Source of the DNA: Flavobacteriaceae bacterium
Lineage (GTDB): Bacteria > Bacteroidota > Bacteroidia > Flavobacteriales > Flavobacteriaceae
Assembly (NCBI GenBank): GCA_947371275.1
Contig: CANBOV010000019.1
Coordinates: 1-38,239 of the forward strand
DNA length: 38,239 nucleotides
Direction: 5' to 3'
Shown: piece after piece, positions 16,058 through 25,796 of the stretch
How the letters are laid out: each line of letters opens with the position of its first letter
Numbering within the stretch: the first letter of the stretch is position 1
Position numbers and translations under genes: made by a program
The notes under the pieces: model-generated
What the model was told of the DNA's origin: nothing
Database searches by the model: none
The model's input: only the letters and a program-made list of their open reading frames with translations

Positions 16058-19000
16058 TTATCTGCTTAAATAAACTCGGTCTTGAAGTGGTGCTCTTGCT
16101 CCATCGTTAAAATTGATGATGAAGAAATACACTCCGGTTGGTAATAAACTATCGCCTAATTTTAATCCTCCTTCCGAAGTAGTACCGTCCCAGTCAGGGG
16201 TATTGATATTTCCTTGGTATACTTTATTTCCATAACGGTTATAGATTTCTAAGGTAAATAGTGGATATAAATCTGCTAGATGACTAATTACGAAGGTATC
16301 GTTGATTTGGTCATTATTTGGTGAGAAACCATCTGGTATTTTAATATCAGGACAGCCCGTTAAGTCGGCTGTAACTTGAAGTCGGATACTGCTTTCGCAA
16401 CCACTAGGGGCTACTGATGCGGCATAATAAATAGTACCGTTAACTAATAAATCGGTTGCTGCATAGGCCGTACCTCCTGTTGGTGCATTATACCAAATTA
16501 CGGTTTGTCCTCCCACTATATTAAGCGTTAGATTAGCCACCGTTGGCGCATTATCGTCACAGAAAATATTGCCATCAGTTATTAAGGTAGGTGGAGCTAA
16601 AGTCATTACTTCGAAATTGGCATCTAACGTACTGCCTAATGTTCCACCACAACCAGAAGTAGTTGAACTAATAGCAGTGATGCTGATAGATGTCGTTCCT
16701 CCTGTTGTCAAACTAGCCGCTGGAATTACAAAGGTTCCTACGCCGGCTGTTACAGTTAAAATCGCTGATAGAGCCGTTGCATTGTTTGCTCCACTGAGAT
16801 TATAGAGTATTGTATAGGTCCCATCATTTAATGCTGTCACTCCTGTTATGGTTGCGGTACTATCAAAATTTGGACAAGTTGCAAGAACCGATATTGTGGC
16901 ACCAGTAAGCGACGGTATTGGATACAGGGTGAAATTAACCACCGCATTCTCATTTGCGTTTGTACACCCTCCTGCACTAGCTACTATTCCGATTATGGTC
17001 AGCGATTGATTTCCAGCATTCGCAAACAAGGAAGCTGCCAATGTGAATTGACCAACTCCATTTATCACTGATACGATTGCTGTAGTCCCACCAGTAGGCG
17101 CACCTCCTGGAATAGAATAATTGAATTGGTAATTTCCATCCGGTAAACCGGTTGCATTGGCAATATTGACTACTACATCATTACCGAAGCACACATTGGC
17201 AATCGACAAGTTGGTTGGATCAAGATCCGCCAAAGGTTTTATCAATAAGGAAGTGGTTACATTTAATAAACTAAAACATGCGTTGGTATTGTTGGTGATT
17301 TTAGTAAAGGAAATTACCGTAGTACCGGCATTCGGTATTACATTACTTTGGATTGTAAAACTGCCAATCCCACCCGCTATAGTCACTATAGCTTGTTGGG
17401 CCGCTAGAAAGTTACTACCTCCTAAATCATAGTCTAACGTATAGGTTCCATCAACCATACCGTTGAAGTTCACTATACCGTTATTTCCAATACAAATGGA
17501 AGGAGCCGTAAGATTTAAACTGGTCAAGGTTGAACTTGGTAAAACGGTAAATTGAACCAGTTCTGCATCCACTCCACAGGAATTAGTAACTGTATAAGTA
17601 TAAGAATAAGTACCTGCTGCAAAATTAAGGATATTGAAAGGCGTAGTAATTACTTGAGAAGCACTATCGGTCCATACGCCACCGGTTTCTTCACCACTCA
17701 ATAATGTACCTAAATCTAAGATAACGGTAGAGGTACATACCGAAGTAAGCCCTGTAAAAGTTCCTGCATTTGGTGTTGTTTGTACGGCAAAAGTAGTGGT
17801 TGCATCTTCATTATTATTGCTACAACCCGTTGTTGAAATTATACTGTTGATGGTAATAGAATAAGGACCAGTAGCACCAAAAATAGTTGAAGGGATGGTA
17901 AAGGATCCGTTGCCTCCTGTAATCGTCACATTTCCTGAGTTACCTGTGGTAGTTGTACCTGTTGGAATCGTATAATTAAATTGATAGTCCCCATCAGGTA
18001 GATTGACCGCGTTGGAAATCGTTACTGTTGCAGGAGAGCCTAAACACACATTGGCTACTGTAATATTAGCATTATCTAATTGAACTACTGGATTAACTAC
18101 TATCGTTCCATTAACAGAAGTTAAAGACACTTGGCAAGTTGTTGTAGTATTTTGAATATTGGTAAAGGTAATAATGGTAGTGCCTGTATTTGGAACGGTG
18201 GCTGTAGGAATAGTGAAACTTGTTGCTCCACTTGTTACCGTTACGGTTACTATTTGATCTGTTGCACTATTGCTGCCACTTAAGCCATAAGTTAAAGCAT
18301 AGGTTCCGTCTACCAAACCTGAAAGGGCAACAACAACATCAGAGCCGATACAAACTGGTGCTGCATTAACATTAGTTGAGTCAAAAATTGGATTTGGCAA
18401 CACTTCAAATTGTACCGATTGAGATACAGTCCCACAAGGATTGGTTAACGTATAAGTGTAGGTATAAATACCTCCTATGAAGCTACTAATGTTGATAGGT
18501 GAAGTTACTATTTGTGCAGCACTATCGGTCCAAACGCCCCCGGCATCTTGACCTGTTAATAATGTATTCAAGTCAACGGTACCTGCAGCAGGACATATTG
18601 GACTCATTGTTACTACTGTGCCCGCATTTAGTGTCGTTATCACTTCAAATGTAGTCGTTGCATCTTCATTTAGGTTGCTGCATCCTACAGCAGTAATAAT
18701 TGAGGTTATCGTTATTGAATAATTTCCTGTCGTACCAAAAACTGCGGAAGGTATTGTAAAGGAGCCGTTACCGCCTGTAATAGTTATGTTACCCGAATTT
18801 CCTGTTGCAGTGGTTCCTGTTGGGATTGTATAATTAAATTGATAATCACCATCCGGAAGATTAATTGCATTGCTTATTAAGACTGTTGCGTCAGTACCAA
18901 GGCAGACATTTGAAACTGTAATATTAGCATTGTCTAGCTGTACCGCAGGTAAGATCGTGATGGGCGCGTTTACTGTGGTTAAAGCAACCTGACAAGTGGT

Positions 19001-22000
19001 TACTGTATTTTGCATATTGGTAATGGAAATGGTTGTAGTCCCACTGTTTGGCACAATTGCAGCGGGTATTGTAAAACTACCCGTTCCCCCTACTACTGTA
19101 ACTGTTGTTGATTGCGTTGTGGCCGTATTGCTTCCACTTAAATCATAGTTAAGGGCATAAGTAGCGTCCATTATTCCTGAGAGTGTTATTGTAACATCTG
19201 AACCGATACATACGGGAGCAGCACTTACATTGGCAGACGCGATTATTGGATTAGGCAATACTTCAAACTGTACCGTTTGGGTAGCGGTGCCACAGAAATT
19301 AGTAACCGTATAAGTATAATTGTATATTCCACCTAAGAAGTTACTAATATTTATTGGTGAAGTGACTACTTGAGAGGCACTATCTGTCCATACCCCACCG
19401 GCATCTTGACCAATCAATAAAGTATTCAAGTCAATAGTACCTACTGAAGGACATACTGGACTCATGGTCACTACTGTACCAGCATTTGGTAATGGATTTA
19501 CGGTGACGGTAACGACAGTTGTTCCATTCAAACAAGGAGAAGTCCCAACAACCGTGTAGGTGAAATGGTAAGTCCCTACTCCGATTACGGAAGGATTAAA
19601 TATATTACCAGCTAATGCACCCGTACTATCATCATCACTCCAAGTTCCGACATCTTGTGTTCCGTTTAATCCTGTAAATAAATCAAACGAAGTAACATCA
19701 ATACAAGTATTTACAGATTGCCCCACTCCTCCTGTATTTGGAGCTTGCACTATAGTAACATCTACTTGTGCACTATCTGGTGTACACAAGGCAGAACCGA
19801 CTGTATAAGTATAGACTTGTGCTGTGTCGAGAGCAGGGTTAAATATCCCCGAACCACTTGCTAAGGTTGGGAACCATGTTCCGCCTGCTTGAGGAGTTCC
19901 CCCAAGGGATAAAAACAAGTCGGTTGGAGCATCACTTGAACAGAACACTTTTAACCCGTTATCTCCGGCATCGGGCACTGGATTGATAGTAACTGTAACG
20001 GTTGCTACATCATTATCACATGGGTTAGTACCTGATAAGGTATAGGTGTAAATTCCGGCAGGATCAGTAGCAGGATTAATTATACTCGTAACCACTGTAT
20101 TGGATGGATTCGTCCAAATCCCTCCTAATTGAGCGTTTGGACCTAGTAAGTCAAACAAATCTTTAGTTGAGCTATTCACACAAAGCGTTACTGAAGTACT
20201 TGCACCCGCTTCGGGCCCTGGAGTTATGTTTACAACCACCGTAGCGGTATCTGCTGCACACGGCGCAATTCCTGTAACAGTATAGGTATAAGTAGTTGAA
20301 GCATCTATGGCTGGATTTATTACGCCTGTGCCACTAGCTAACGCTGGTGACCAAGTACCACCTGGCTGTGCATTTGGACCAAGTAATGTAAATAAATCTA
20401 TAGGATCTTGATTTGAACAAAGAGGTATACTTGTATCATTACCAGCATTTGGGACAGGGGATACAGATACTTGTATAGAAGCTGTAGATGGTGTACATGG
20501 TGCTACACCGGTAACCGTATATACATAAGTGTTTGACAAATCAACTGCAGGATTAAACAGTCCGGTACCACTAGCTAAAAGCGGTGACCACGTTCCCCCT
20601 GTTTGTGCATTAGGTCCTAATAAAGCAAATAAATCAAAAGGAGCACTTGAAAAACAAACGGCAATAGGACTTGTTGGGGTATCCCCTGCATTGGGTTGGA
20701 TATTAACCGTTAAATTAATAATTTGATTTAAAATCTTTGTACATCCTGGAGCACCTGCCGTAGTAACACTTACTAACGTAATTATTGTATTTGAAGTATA
20801 GGTAGCAGTTAAGGTAGCTGTACCTGAAGCATTTAACACGATGGTTTGGTTGGCTCCACTATTTACCGTATACGTGACCGTTGCATTGGCGGTACCGGTA
20901 AAAGTCAATACGGCACTGGTATTAGAACAAACCGGGGTACTTGCAAAAGAAGCAGTAGCTGTAGGGTCTATTATCGTTAATGTAACAGATTGATTCAATA
21001 ATTTAATACAACTTAGCGGAATAGACGTTGCAACACTTACTAAAGTAATGGTAGTATTTACGGCATACGTTCCTACTACGGTTGCGGTACCTGAGGCATT
21101 TAATACTATAGTTTGATTGGCTCCACTGTTTATTGTATAAGTTACTGTCGCGTTTGGAGTACCGGTGAACGTTAAAGTTGAACTTGTATTAGCACAGATG
21201 GTTACAGGATTGAAGGCCACTGTTGCGGTTGGGTCGATTACCGTTAAAGTAACTGTTTGATTTAGTGCTTTTGTACAACTTGGCGAACCTGCCGTGGTTA
21301 TACTTACTAAAGTAACGGTAGTGTTGACGGCATACGTTCCTACTACGGTTGCGGTACCTGAGGCATTTAATACTATAGTTTGGTTGGCTCCACTGTTTAT
21401 CGTATAGGTTACTGTTGCATTGGCGGTACCAGTGAAGGTTAAAGTTGAACTTGTATTAGCACAGATCGTTACAGGATTGAAGGCCACTGTTGCGTCTGGC
21501 AAAGGAATAACCGTAATAGTGGCGCTACTTAACTGATTGTTATCACAACTAGGAGAAGTTGGACTTGCTACATTAGTAATATCTACTATAGTTGTGGTTG
21601 AAAACGAAGTGACTATAGTGGCGATACCTGAGGCATTCAGCACAACTGTTTGACTTGCACCACTGTTTAATGTATAGGTAACAGTAGCGTTTGGTGTACC
21701 TGTAAAAGTTAAGGTACTATTACTATTTGCACAAATTAATGTAGGGTTCACCGCAACAGTAGCTATTGCAAGTGGTAAAATGGAAATGGTGACTGTTGAT
21801 GTCACATTAGCACAAGCTGGATTACTAACAGTATATGTAAAAGAATAGGGACTACCTGCAAGTGTCATTGTAGCAACATTAAGAGTACCTTGTGAACCAT
21901 TTGAAGTTGCTATTGGACCTGTCCAAACCCCAGTATTGTCGGGTGTTCCTCCTAACAAAGTAAACAAATCAAAAGGTACAGTAGTGCTAATTTCATTTTC

Positions 22001-22825
22001 ACATATATTTAGACTACCATTTGTACCTGCATTATTTGGTTGGTATATATTTACCAAAACAGCCAACCTATTTACACTTTCGCAGGGTGGATCAATTGTT
22101 GTTGCATAATAAGTATGTCCGTTAATTAAGGGTGCAGCTGATGACAAAGGAACACTTGAAAAAGAATTTAAATACCAATTATTTTCACCCGAAGCATTCA
22201 AGTCAGCCACCGTTGGTGGAGCTCCTGAGAAGTTACAAAAATTTTGTATAGGACTACCTGTAGGCGTAGGGACATATCCAACGACTGCTCTAACAGGTCT
22301 TCTAGACGTTTCACATCCTGTAAAAGGGTTTGTTTGACTAGCATAATACAGCGTTCCATTAACAATCACCGTTGTTATTGGCAAAGGACTCCCCCCTATT
22401 GAAGTAGCATACCATTGAATATTATTTCCAACAGCCGTAAAATCTTGGAGTGTCGCATCGGATAGATTTTCAACACAAGGCCCTTGAAAAGGGTCTGCGA
22501 TTGGTGCAGAATAAATTGTAACCACTACATTTTGCCTTGAACCACAAGCACCCGTATTATCATCTGCAAAATAATCTTCTCCATTTTGCAAAGGTGCACT
22601 ACTACTTAATGCCGTCGTTGAAGACGCAGTGGCATACCATTTAACACCTCCGCCTGCATCTGTTGCTACTAAATCAGCGATAGTTGGAGATTGGGTATCA
22701 CAAAATGTTTGCGAAGTGTTGGTTATTGTTGGACATTGAGAGAAAGCTACATTTGAATTTACAAAAACAAGCGCAACAATAAAAAGGTTAAAAAAATATT
22801 TTTTGACAAGAGTAGTTATTCTCAT
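16058..22825 (-). CDS. Giant repetitive adhesin with T9SS type B sorting domain (SprB-like)
   Basis: A 2255-residue cell-surface protein from the ATG at 22825 (a TTG two codons upstream is unlikely). Signal peptide MRITTLVKKYFFNLFIVALV is followed by four families of Ig-like modules. First are about three N-terminal modules with IADLVATDAGGGVKWYA-like cores. Next are four 89-residue modules (ICANTSSTLTFTGT...VTYTINSGANQTIVLNASG). Next are about five modules of the PNAG...DLFTLLGPNAQ.GGTWSP type. Then comes a 286-residue supermodule repeated three times, with a degenerate fourth copy. A last module of the first type precedes a C-terminal gliding-motility/CHU_C type B sorting domain (IPDGFSPNNDQINDTF, LEIYNRYGNKVYQG). 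It should be exported by the T9SS with help from the PorP/SprF protein just downstream. Roles in gliding or adhesion are inference. The sequence is rich in Thr, Asn and Val and has few Cys per module. Confidence 0.93.
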   Translation of the reverse strand: MRITTLVKKYFFNLFIVALVFVNSNVAFSQCPTITNTSQTFCDTQSPTIADLVATDAGGGVKWYATASSTTALSSSAPLQNGEDYFADDNTGACGSRQNVVVTIYSAPIADPFQGPCVENLSDATLQDFTAVGNNIQWYATSIGGSPLPITTVIVNGTLYYASQTNPFTGCETSRRPVRAVVGYVPTPTGSPIQNFCNFSGAPPTVADLNASGENNWYLNSFSSVPLSSAAPLINGHTYYATTIDPPCESVNRLAVLVNIYQPNNAGTNGSLNICENEISTTVPFDLFTLLGGTPDNTGVWTGPIATSNGSQGTLNVATMTLAGSPYSFTYTVSNPACANVTSTVTISILPLAIATVAVNPTLICANSNSTLTFTGTPNATVTYTLNSGASQTVVLNASGIATIVTSFSTTTIVDITNVASPTSPSCDNNQLSSATITVIPLPDATVAFNPVTICANTSSTLTFTGTANATVTYTINSGANQTIVLNASGTATVVGTYAVNTTVTLVSITTAGSPSCTKALNQTVTLTVIDPTATVAFNPVTICANTSSTLTFTGTPNATVTYTINSGANQTIVLNASGTATVVGTYAVNTTITLVSVATSIPLSCIKLLNQSVTLTIIDPTATASFASTPVCSNTSAVLTFTGTANATVTYTVNSGANQTIVLNASGTATLTATYTSNTIITLVSVTTAGAPGCTKILNQIINLTVNIQPNAGDTPTSPIAVCFSSAPFDLFALLGPNAQTGGTWSPLLASGTGLFNPAVDLSNTYVYTVTGVAPCTPSTASIQVSVSPVPNAGNDTSIPLCSNQDPIDLFTLLGPNAQPGGTWSPALASGTGVINPAIDASTTYTYTVTGIAPCAADTATVVVNITPGPEAGASTSVTLCVNSSTKDLFDLLGPNAQLGGIWTNPSNTVVTSIINPATDPAGIYTYTLSGTNPCDNDVATVTVTINPVPDAGDNGLKVFCSSDAPTDLFLSLGGTPQAGGTWFPTLASGSGIFNPALDTAQVYTYTVGSALCTPDSAQVDVTIVQAPNTGGVGQSVNTCIDVTSFDLFTGLNGTQDVGTWSDDDSTGALAGNIFNPSVIGVGTYHFTYTVVGTSPCLNGTTVVTVTVNPLPNAGTVVTMSPVCPSVGTIDLNTLLIGQDAGGVWTDSASQVVTSPINISNFLGGIYNYTYTVTNFCGTATQTVQFEVLPNPIIASANVSAAPVCIGSDVTITLSGIMDATYALNYDLSGSNTATTQSTTVTVVGGTGSFTIPAAIVPNSGTTTISITNMQNTVTTCQVALTTVNAPITILPAVQLDNANITVSNVCLGTDATVLISNAINLPDGDYQFNYTIPTGTTATGNSGNITITGGNGSFTIPSAVFGTTGNYSITITSIITAVGCSNLNEDATTTFEVITTLNAGTVVTMSPICPAAGTVDLNTLLTGQDAGGVWTDSAAQIVTSPINISSFIGGIYTYTYTLTNPCGTVSQSVQFEVLPNPIFDSTNVNAAPVCIGSDVVVALSGLVDGTYALTYGLSGSNSATDQIVTVTVTSGATSFTIPTATVPNTGTTIITFTNIQNTTTTCQVSLTSVNGTIVVNPVVQLDNANITVANVCLGSPATVTISNAVNLPDGDYQFNYTIPTGTTTTGNSGNVTITGGNGSFTIPSTIFGATGPYSITINSIISTTGCSNNNEDATTTFAVQTTPNAGTFTGLTSVCTSTVILDLGTLLSGEETGGVWTDSASQVITTPFNILNFAAGTYSYTYTVTNSCGVDAELVQFTVLPSSTLTSLNLTAPSICIGNNGIVNFNGMVDGTYTLDYDLGGSNFLAAQQAIVTIAGGIGSFTIQSNVIPNAGTTVISFTKITNNTNACFSLLNVTTSLLIKPLADLDPTNLSIANVCFGNDVVVNIANATGLPDGNYQFNYSIPGGAPTGGTTAIVSVINGVGQFTLAASLFANAGNQSLTIIGIVASAGGCTNANENAVVNFTLYPIPSLTGATISVLATCPNFDSTATITGVTALNDGTYTILYNLSGANNATALSAILTVTAGVGTFVIPAASLTTGGTTSISITAISSTTSGCGGTLGSTLDANFEVMTLAPPTLITDGNIFCDDNAPTVANLTLNIVGGQTVIWYNAPTGGTAYAATDLLVNGTIYYAASVAPSGCESSIRLQVTADLTGCPDIKIPDGFSPNNDQINDTFVISHLADLYPLFTLEIYNRYGNKVYQGNINTPDWDGTTSEGGLKLGDSLLPTGVYFFIINFNDGARAPLQDRVYLSR
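16910..19490 (-). repeat. Three 858-bp supermodules inside the adhesin gene
   Basis: The same landmark (a GGACATA-like motif opposite the VCP/VCT codons of the module) recurs at 19449, 18591 and about 17732, a period of 858-859 bases or 286 codons. Each unit encodes the same order of segments: CP..GTxDLNTLLxGQDAGGVWTDSA, then CIGSDVxxxLSGxxDxTYAL, then NVCLGxxATVxISNAxNLPDGDYQFNY. The third copy is the most diverged. Confidence 0.85.
20705..21775 (-). repeat. Four tandem ~267-bp modules inside the adhesin gene, two nearly identical
   Basis: Four tandem modules encode ICANTSSTLTFTGT...VTYTINSGANQTI segments with a period of 267 bases (89 codons). The blocks 21061-21227 and 21328-21494 differ at only about 11 of 167 bases by eye. 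The outer two copies are more diverged. Confidence 0.85.
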
Positions 22826-22831
22826 AAGCAA

Positions 22832-23216
22832 TATAGTTAAAACATTTTTTAAAAACTATGAACAACTCTATTTATAAAGCAAAACTTACTTAAAACACTA
22901 TTTATATAATGATTTTAAATACGGATTGTATAGAATTACCCAAAGTAAAAATGCTACCACTATATTACAGATAAAAATAATGAGCCATTTTGACTTATTA
23001 AAATGTTATAAACAAAATAATCAACATTATCAACAACATATCAACAATTTTATTTTATTATAACTAACTGAAATAAAATACATTAAAATTTTAAATCCTA
23101 TTAATATTAAGTTATTAATACTTTTAAGTGTAAATGCATAAAATAAAAAATGTTAATAAATAATCCACGAAATGCAACTTAGTGACGACTAATTGCAAAA
23201 AAACTAAAAAAACTAT
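22832..23216. other. AT-rich upstream region of the adhesin operon
   Basis: 385 bases with no gene, extremely AT-rich. It must hold the promoter of the adhesin operon (start 22825, minus strand). I find no perfect TAnnTTTG on that strand. The nearest is TAAGTTTTG around 22882-22890, one base too long. Three TGTTGAT heptamers (minus strand) occur at 23020-23046. No hairpin terminator for the monooxygenase gene ending at 23217 is visible. Confidence 0.6.
23020..23046 (-). promoter_or_regulatory. Three phased TGTTGAT repeats, possible operator
   Basis: On the plus strand ATCAACA occurs at 23020-23026, 23029-23035 and 23040-23046, with start-to-start distances of 9 and 11 bases, close to one helical turn. 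They lie about 200 bases before the adhesin start codon. Base composition here is low in GC, so chance is possible. Confidence 0.35.
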
Positions 23217-24161
23217 TTAAAAAAAGAAATCTCTAGACTGAGAAGCAGCTAAATTAAATTCTGTGATAATTTCTTCAATAATAACTTTGACTGGAAGAAT
23301 TTCATTTATAAGTCCGGCAATCTGACCAATTTCCAATTCTCCTTCTACTAAATCGCCTTCAAACATTCCTCTTTTAGCTCTAGCTCTTCCCAACAATTCC
23401 TTTAAGTCTTCAATGGTGGCTCCCTTTGCATACAAATCCTGCAAATCGCGATAAAACTTATTTTTTATCAAACGAACAGGAGCTAATTCTTTTAAAGTTA
23501 ATTGAGTATCCCCTTCTTTCGTTTCTAAAATTGTATTTTTAAAATTTATATGTGCTGAACTTTCAATTGATGCTGCAAAACGAGAACCCATCTGCACTCC
23601 ATCTGCTCCTAAGACCATCATTGCCAACATTCCTCTACCCGTTGCAATACCTCCAGCTGCAATTAATGGTATTGCTAATTGCTTTCTAACCATTGGCACT
23701 AATGTAAGCGTAGTGGTCTCTTCTCTGCCATTATGTCCTCCGGCTTCAAAACCTTCAACTACAACGGCATCTACCCCAGCTTCTTCTGCCTTTATAGCAA
23801 ACTTAGAACTACTGACTACATGGACTACAGTAATTCCATTTGCTTTTAAATGAGCAGTCCATGTTTTTGGGTTACCTGCCGAGGTAAAAACAATTTTCAC
23901 TCCTTCTTCTATAATTATTTGAATAATCTCTTCTACATTAGGATATAACATTGGCACATTTACACCAAATGGTTTATTTGTTGCTTTTTTACATTTTTGA
24001 ATATGTTCTCTAAGTACATTTGGATACATTGAACCAGCCCCAATCAAACCAAGCCCTCCGGCATTACTTACTGCACTTGCTAATTTATACCCACTGTTCC
24101 AGATCATTCCTCCTTGAATGATTGGGTATTTAATATTGAAAAGTTGGATTATTTTATTCAT
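23217..24161 (-). CDS. Nitronate monooxygenase-family flavoprotein
   Basis: A 314-residue FMN-dependent TIM-barrel enzyme of the nitronate monooxygenase / enoyl-ACP reductase II (FabK-like) family. Family marks seen: YPIIQGGMIWNSGYKLASAVSNAGGLGLIG at the N-terminus, FGVNVPML, the conserved H143 in VEGFEAGGHNGR, the phosphate-binding IPLIAAGGIATGRGM, and GADGVQMGSRFAAS. Members oxidise alkyl nitronates (for example propionate-3-nitronate) or reduce enoyl-ACP. The presence of the catalytic histidine and the short length fit class II NMO-like proteins, but substrate cannot be fixed from sequence. The ATG overlaps the stop codon of the upstream subtilase by one base (TAATG), implying translational coupling. 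That coupling of a cytoplasmic flavoenzyme to a secreted protease is probably only operon convenience. Confidence 0.9.
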   Translation of the reverse strand: MNKIIQLFNIKYPIIQGGMIWNSGYKLASAVSNAGGLGLIGAGSMYPNVLREHIQKCKKATNKPFGVNVPMLYPNVEEIIQIIIEEGVKIVFTSAGNPKTWTAHLKANGITVVHVVSSSKFAIKAEEAGVDAVVVEGFEAGGHNGREETTTLTLVPMVRKQLAIPLIAAGGIATGRGMLAMMVLGADGVQMGSRFAASIESSAHINFKNTILETKEGDTQLTLKELAPVRLIKNKFYRDLQDLYAKGATIEDLKELLGRARAKRGMFEGDLVEGELEIGQIAGLINEILPVKVIIEEIITEFNLAASQSRDFFF

Positions 24162-25771
24162 TATTCTTTGATTAATTTTCCGGTCTGTAGTAATGATCCT
24201 CCTTTTATATTATAGTAATACAGTCCCGTCTCTAGAAACTCTAAATTAATCTTAATGTTGTTCCTAGAAATAGATTGAGATAAAACCAACTGACCTAAAG
24301 CATTATGCACCGAAATAGTTGCTTCTTCCAAATTACTTGGAAAAGTCACTATTACTTGATTAGTAACTGGATTTGGATACACAAAAAAAACTGTTTTATG
24401 CGGTTCGTCAATAGAAAGAGAAGCAATATCCATAGCTGTTTGGAAATTAGGTATTCCGTAACCATACAATGCATCAGGTGTTGTAAATCTATCCGCAGAT
24501 TGTTTTACAAAATCGATAACTTGAGCATTAGTTGCCCATGGTATCGCCTGCCAAAAACTTGTAATTGCACCAGCCATTATTGGACAGGAGAATGAAGTTC
24601 CGCTAGCCGTAGTAATAACACCCGTTATGGTTGAAAGTACAGCATTCTCTCCTTGTGCCATTACATCTGGTTTAATTCTAGCATCAAAACTTGGTCCAAT
24701 GGAACTAAAAGACGCGTAAGTTCTATCTGATTTAACAGCTCCAACAGCTATAACATTTGACGCTTCCGCGGGCACACCGATATGAGGTTCGCTACTTCCA
24801 CCAGAATTTCCAGCACTTGCCACCACAATCATCCCTTTGCTATAAGCGATATTAGCCCCTTGCGATGCGAAGGCAACATTACCGGTCATTTCCTCATACG
24901 TATGACTATAATTTACATTATCGTATTCAAAATAACCTAAAGAAGTTGAAATTACATCGACCCCTAATCTATCGGCTTCTTCCGCAGCTTGTACCCAATA
25001 ACTCTCCTCAACAGGATTCTCTCCTGACACATCTTCTGTGACAAACAAATAATATTGTGCATCTGGTGCAGTTCCTACCAACTGACCATCCACGAAACCT
25101 ACCATACAAGACAAAGTCATCGTTCCATGATTGTGAGCTGAAAAAACATTGGTATTCCCTGCAACATAATTGTATCCGCCTAAAAATAATCCATTAGCAA
25201 AAAATCTGTTAAAAGGAGCAATTGTATCAACTCCGATAAATCCAGAATCCAATACTGCTATAATTTTACCGCTTCCTGTGAAATTTGCCTGATGCAATAC
25301 TTGACCGTTTATCATTTGTATTTGATTGGCCGAATTCCCGTAGGCAAAGGTTGTAGTTGTTTCCATTTGCTTATTAACTGGATTGAATGGATTTGAATTT
25401 ATCATTTTATTATTCAAAGTAGCATTTGCAAATCGAATATGATCCACATAAGACAGTGAGTTTAACGCTAGTATATCAGTTATACTTCCACGAATATGGA
25501 GACAGTTAAGCCATTTGGAATTAGCTTTAATTTCTATTCCAACCGAAGTTGCAATACCATCGATGTAAGATTGTTCAATTGGTGCATCAGAAACATCCAA
25601 AGTAATTCCTTGGGCCAATCTACGGTCTAAGGCTCTTTGCGTCATTGTTGCTAAAGGGTTATCAAAAAAAGCTTGAGCATTTGGCTTATCATTAAAATAA
25701 ACCCATGCATCTTCTTGAGAAAATCCGTAGAAACTAAAAAGAAGAAAAAATAAAAGGAAATTTTTACTCAT
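24161..25771 (-). CDS. Secreted S8 (subtilisin-like) serine protease with T9SS type A sorting domain
   Basis: A 536-residue extracellular subtilase. It has signal peptide MSKNFLLFFLLFSFYGFSQ and an N-terminal propeptide-like region (about 20-150). The catalytic domain (about 165-450) has the full triad: D175 in IIAVLDSGF, H215 in AHNHGTMT and S393 in GTSFSCP. The oxyanion asparagine is N322 in ASAGNSGG. The last about 75 residues are a type A Por secretion sorting domain (VYPNPVTNQVIVTF...TGLYYYNI). It should be matured and released through the T9SS. It lies between mnmA and the nitronate monooxygenase gene on one strand, with a one-base overlap to the latter. A 7-bp hairpin (25772-25790) abuts its start codon and may modulate translation. 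The natural substrate is unknown. Confidence 0.94.
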   Translation of the reverse strand: MSKNFLLFFLLFSFYGFSQEDAWVYFNDKPNAQAFFDNPLATMTQRALDRRLAQGITLDVSDAPIEQSYIDGIATSVGIEIKANSKWLNCLHIRGSITDILALNSLSYVDHIRFANATLNNKMINSNPFNPVNKQMETTTTFAYGNSANQIQMINGQVLHQANFTGSGKIIAVLDSGFIGVDTIAPFNRFFANGLFLGGYNYVAGNTNVFSAHNHGTMTLSCMVGFVDGQLVGTAPDAQYYLFVTEDVSGENPVEESYWVQAAEEADRLGVDVISTSLGYFEYDNVNYSHTYEEMTGNVAFASQGANIAYSKGMIVVASAGNSGGSSEPHIGVPAEASNVIAVGAVKSDRTYASFSSIGPSFDARIKPDVMAQGENAVLSTITGVITTASGTSFSCPIMAGAITSFWQAIPWATNAQVIDFVKQSADRFTTPDALYGYGIPNFQTAMDIASLSIDEPHKTVFFVYPNPVTNQVIVTFPSNLEEATISVHNALGQLVLSQSISRNNIKINLEFLETGLYYYNIKGGSLLQTGKLIKE

Positions 25772-25790
25772 ACTTTACTATATGTAAAGT
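25772..25790 (-). promoter_or_regulatory. Hairpin abutting the subtilase start codon
   Basis: A perfect inverted repeat ACTTTAC / GTAAAGT with a 5-base loop fills most of the 25-base gap between mnmA and the subtilase gene and ends directly at the subtilase ATG on the minus strand. No T run follows, so it is not a terminator. It could tune translation start or be a protein-binding palindrome. Confidence 0.4.
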
Positions 25791-25796
25791 GCTAAT

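Noticed and set aside
16569..20726. Plus-strand frames of 65-91 codons inside the adhesin gene
   Set aside because: They are antisense shadows produced by the repetitive Thr/Asn/Val-rich coding sequence.
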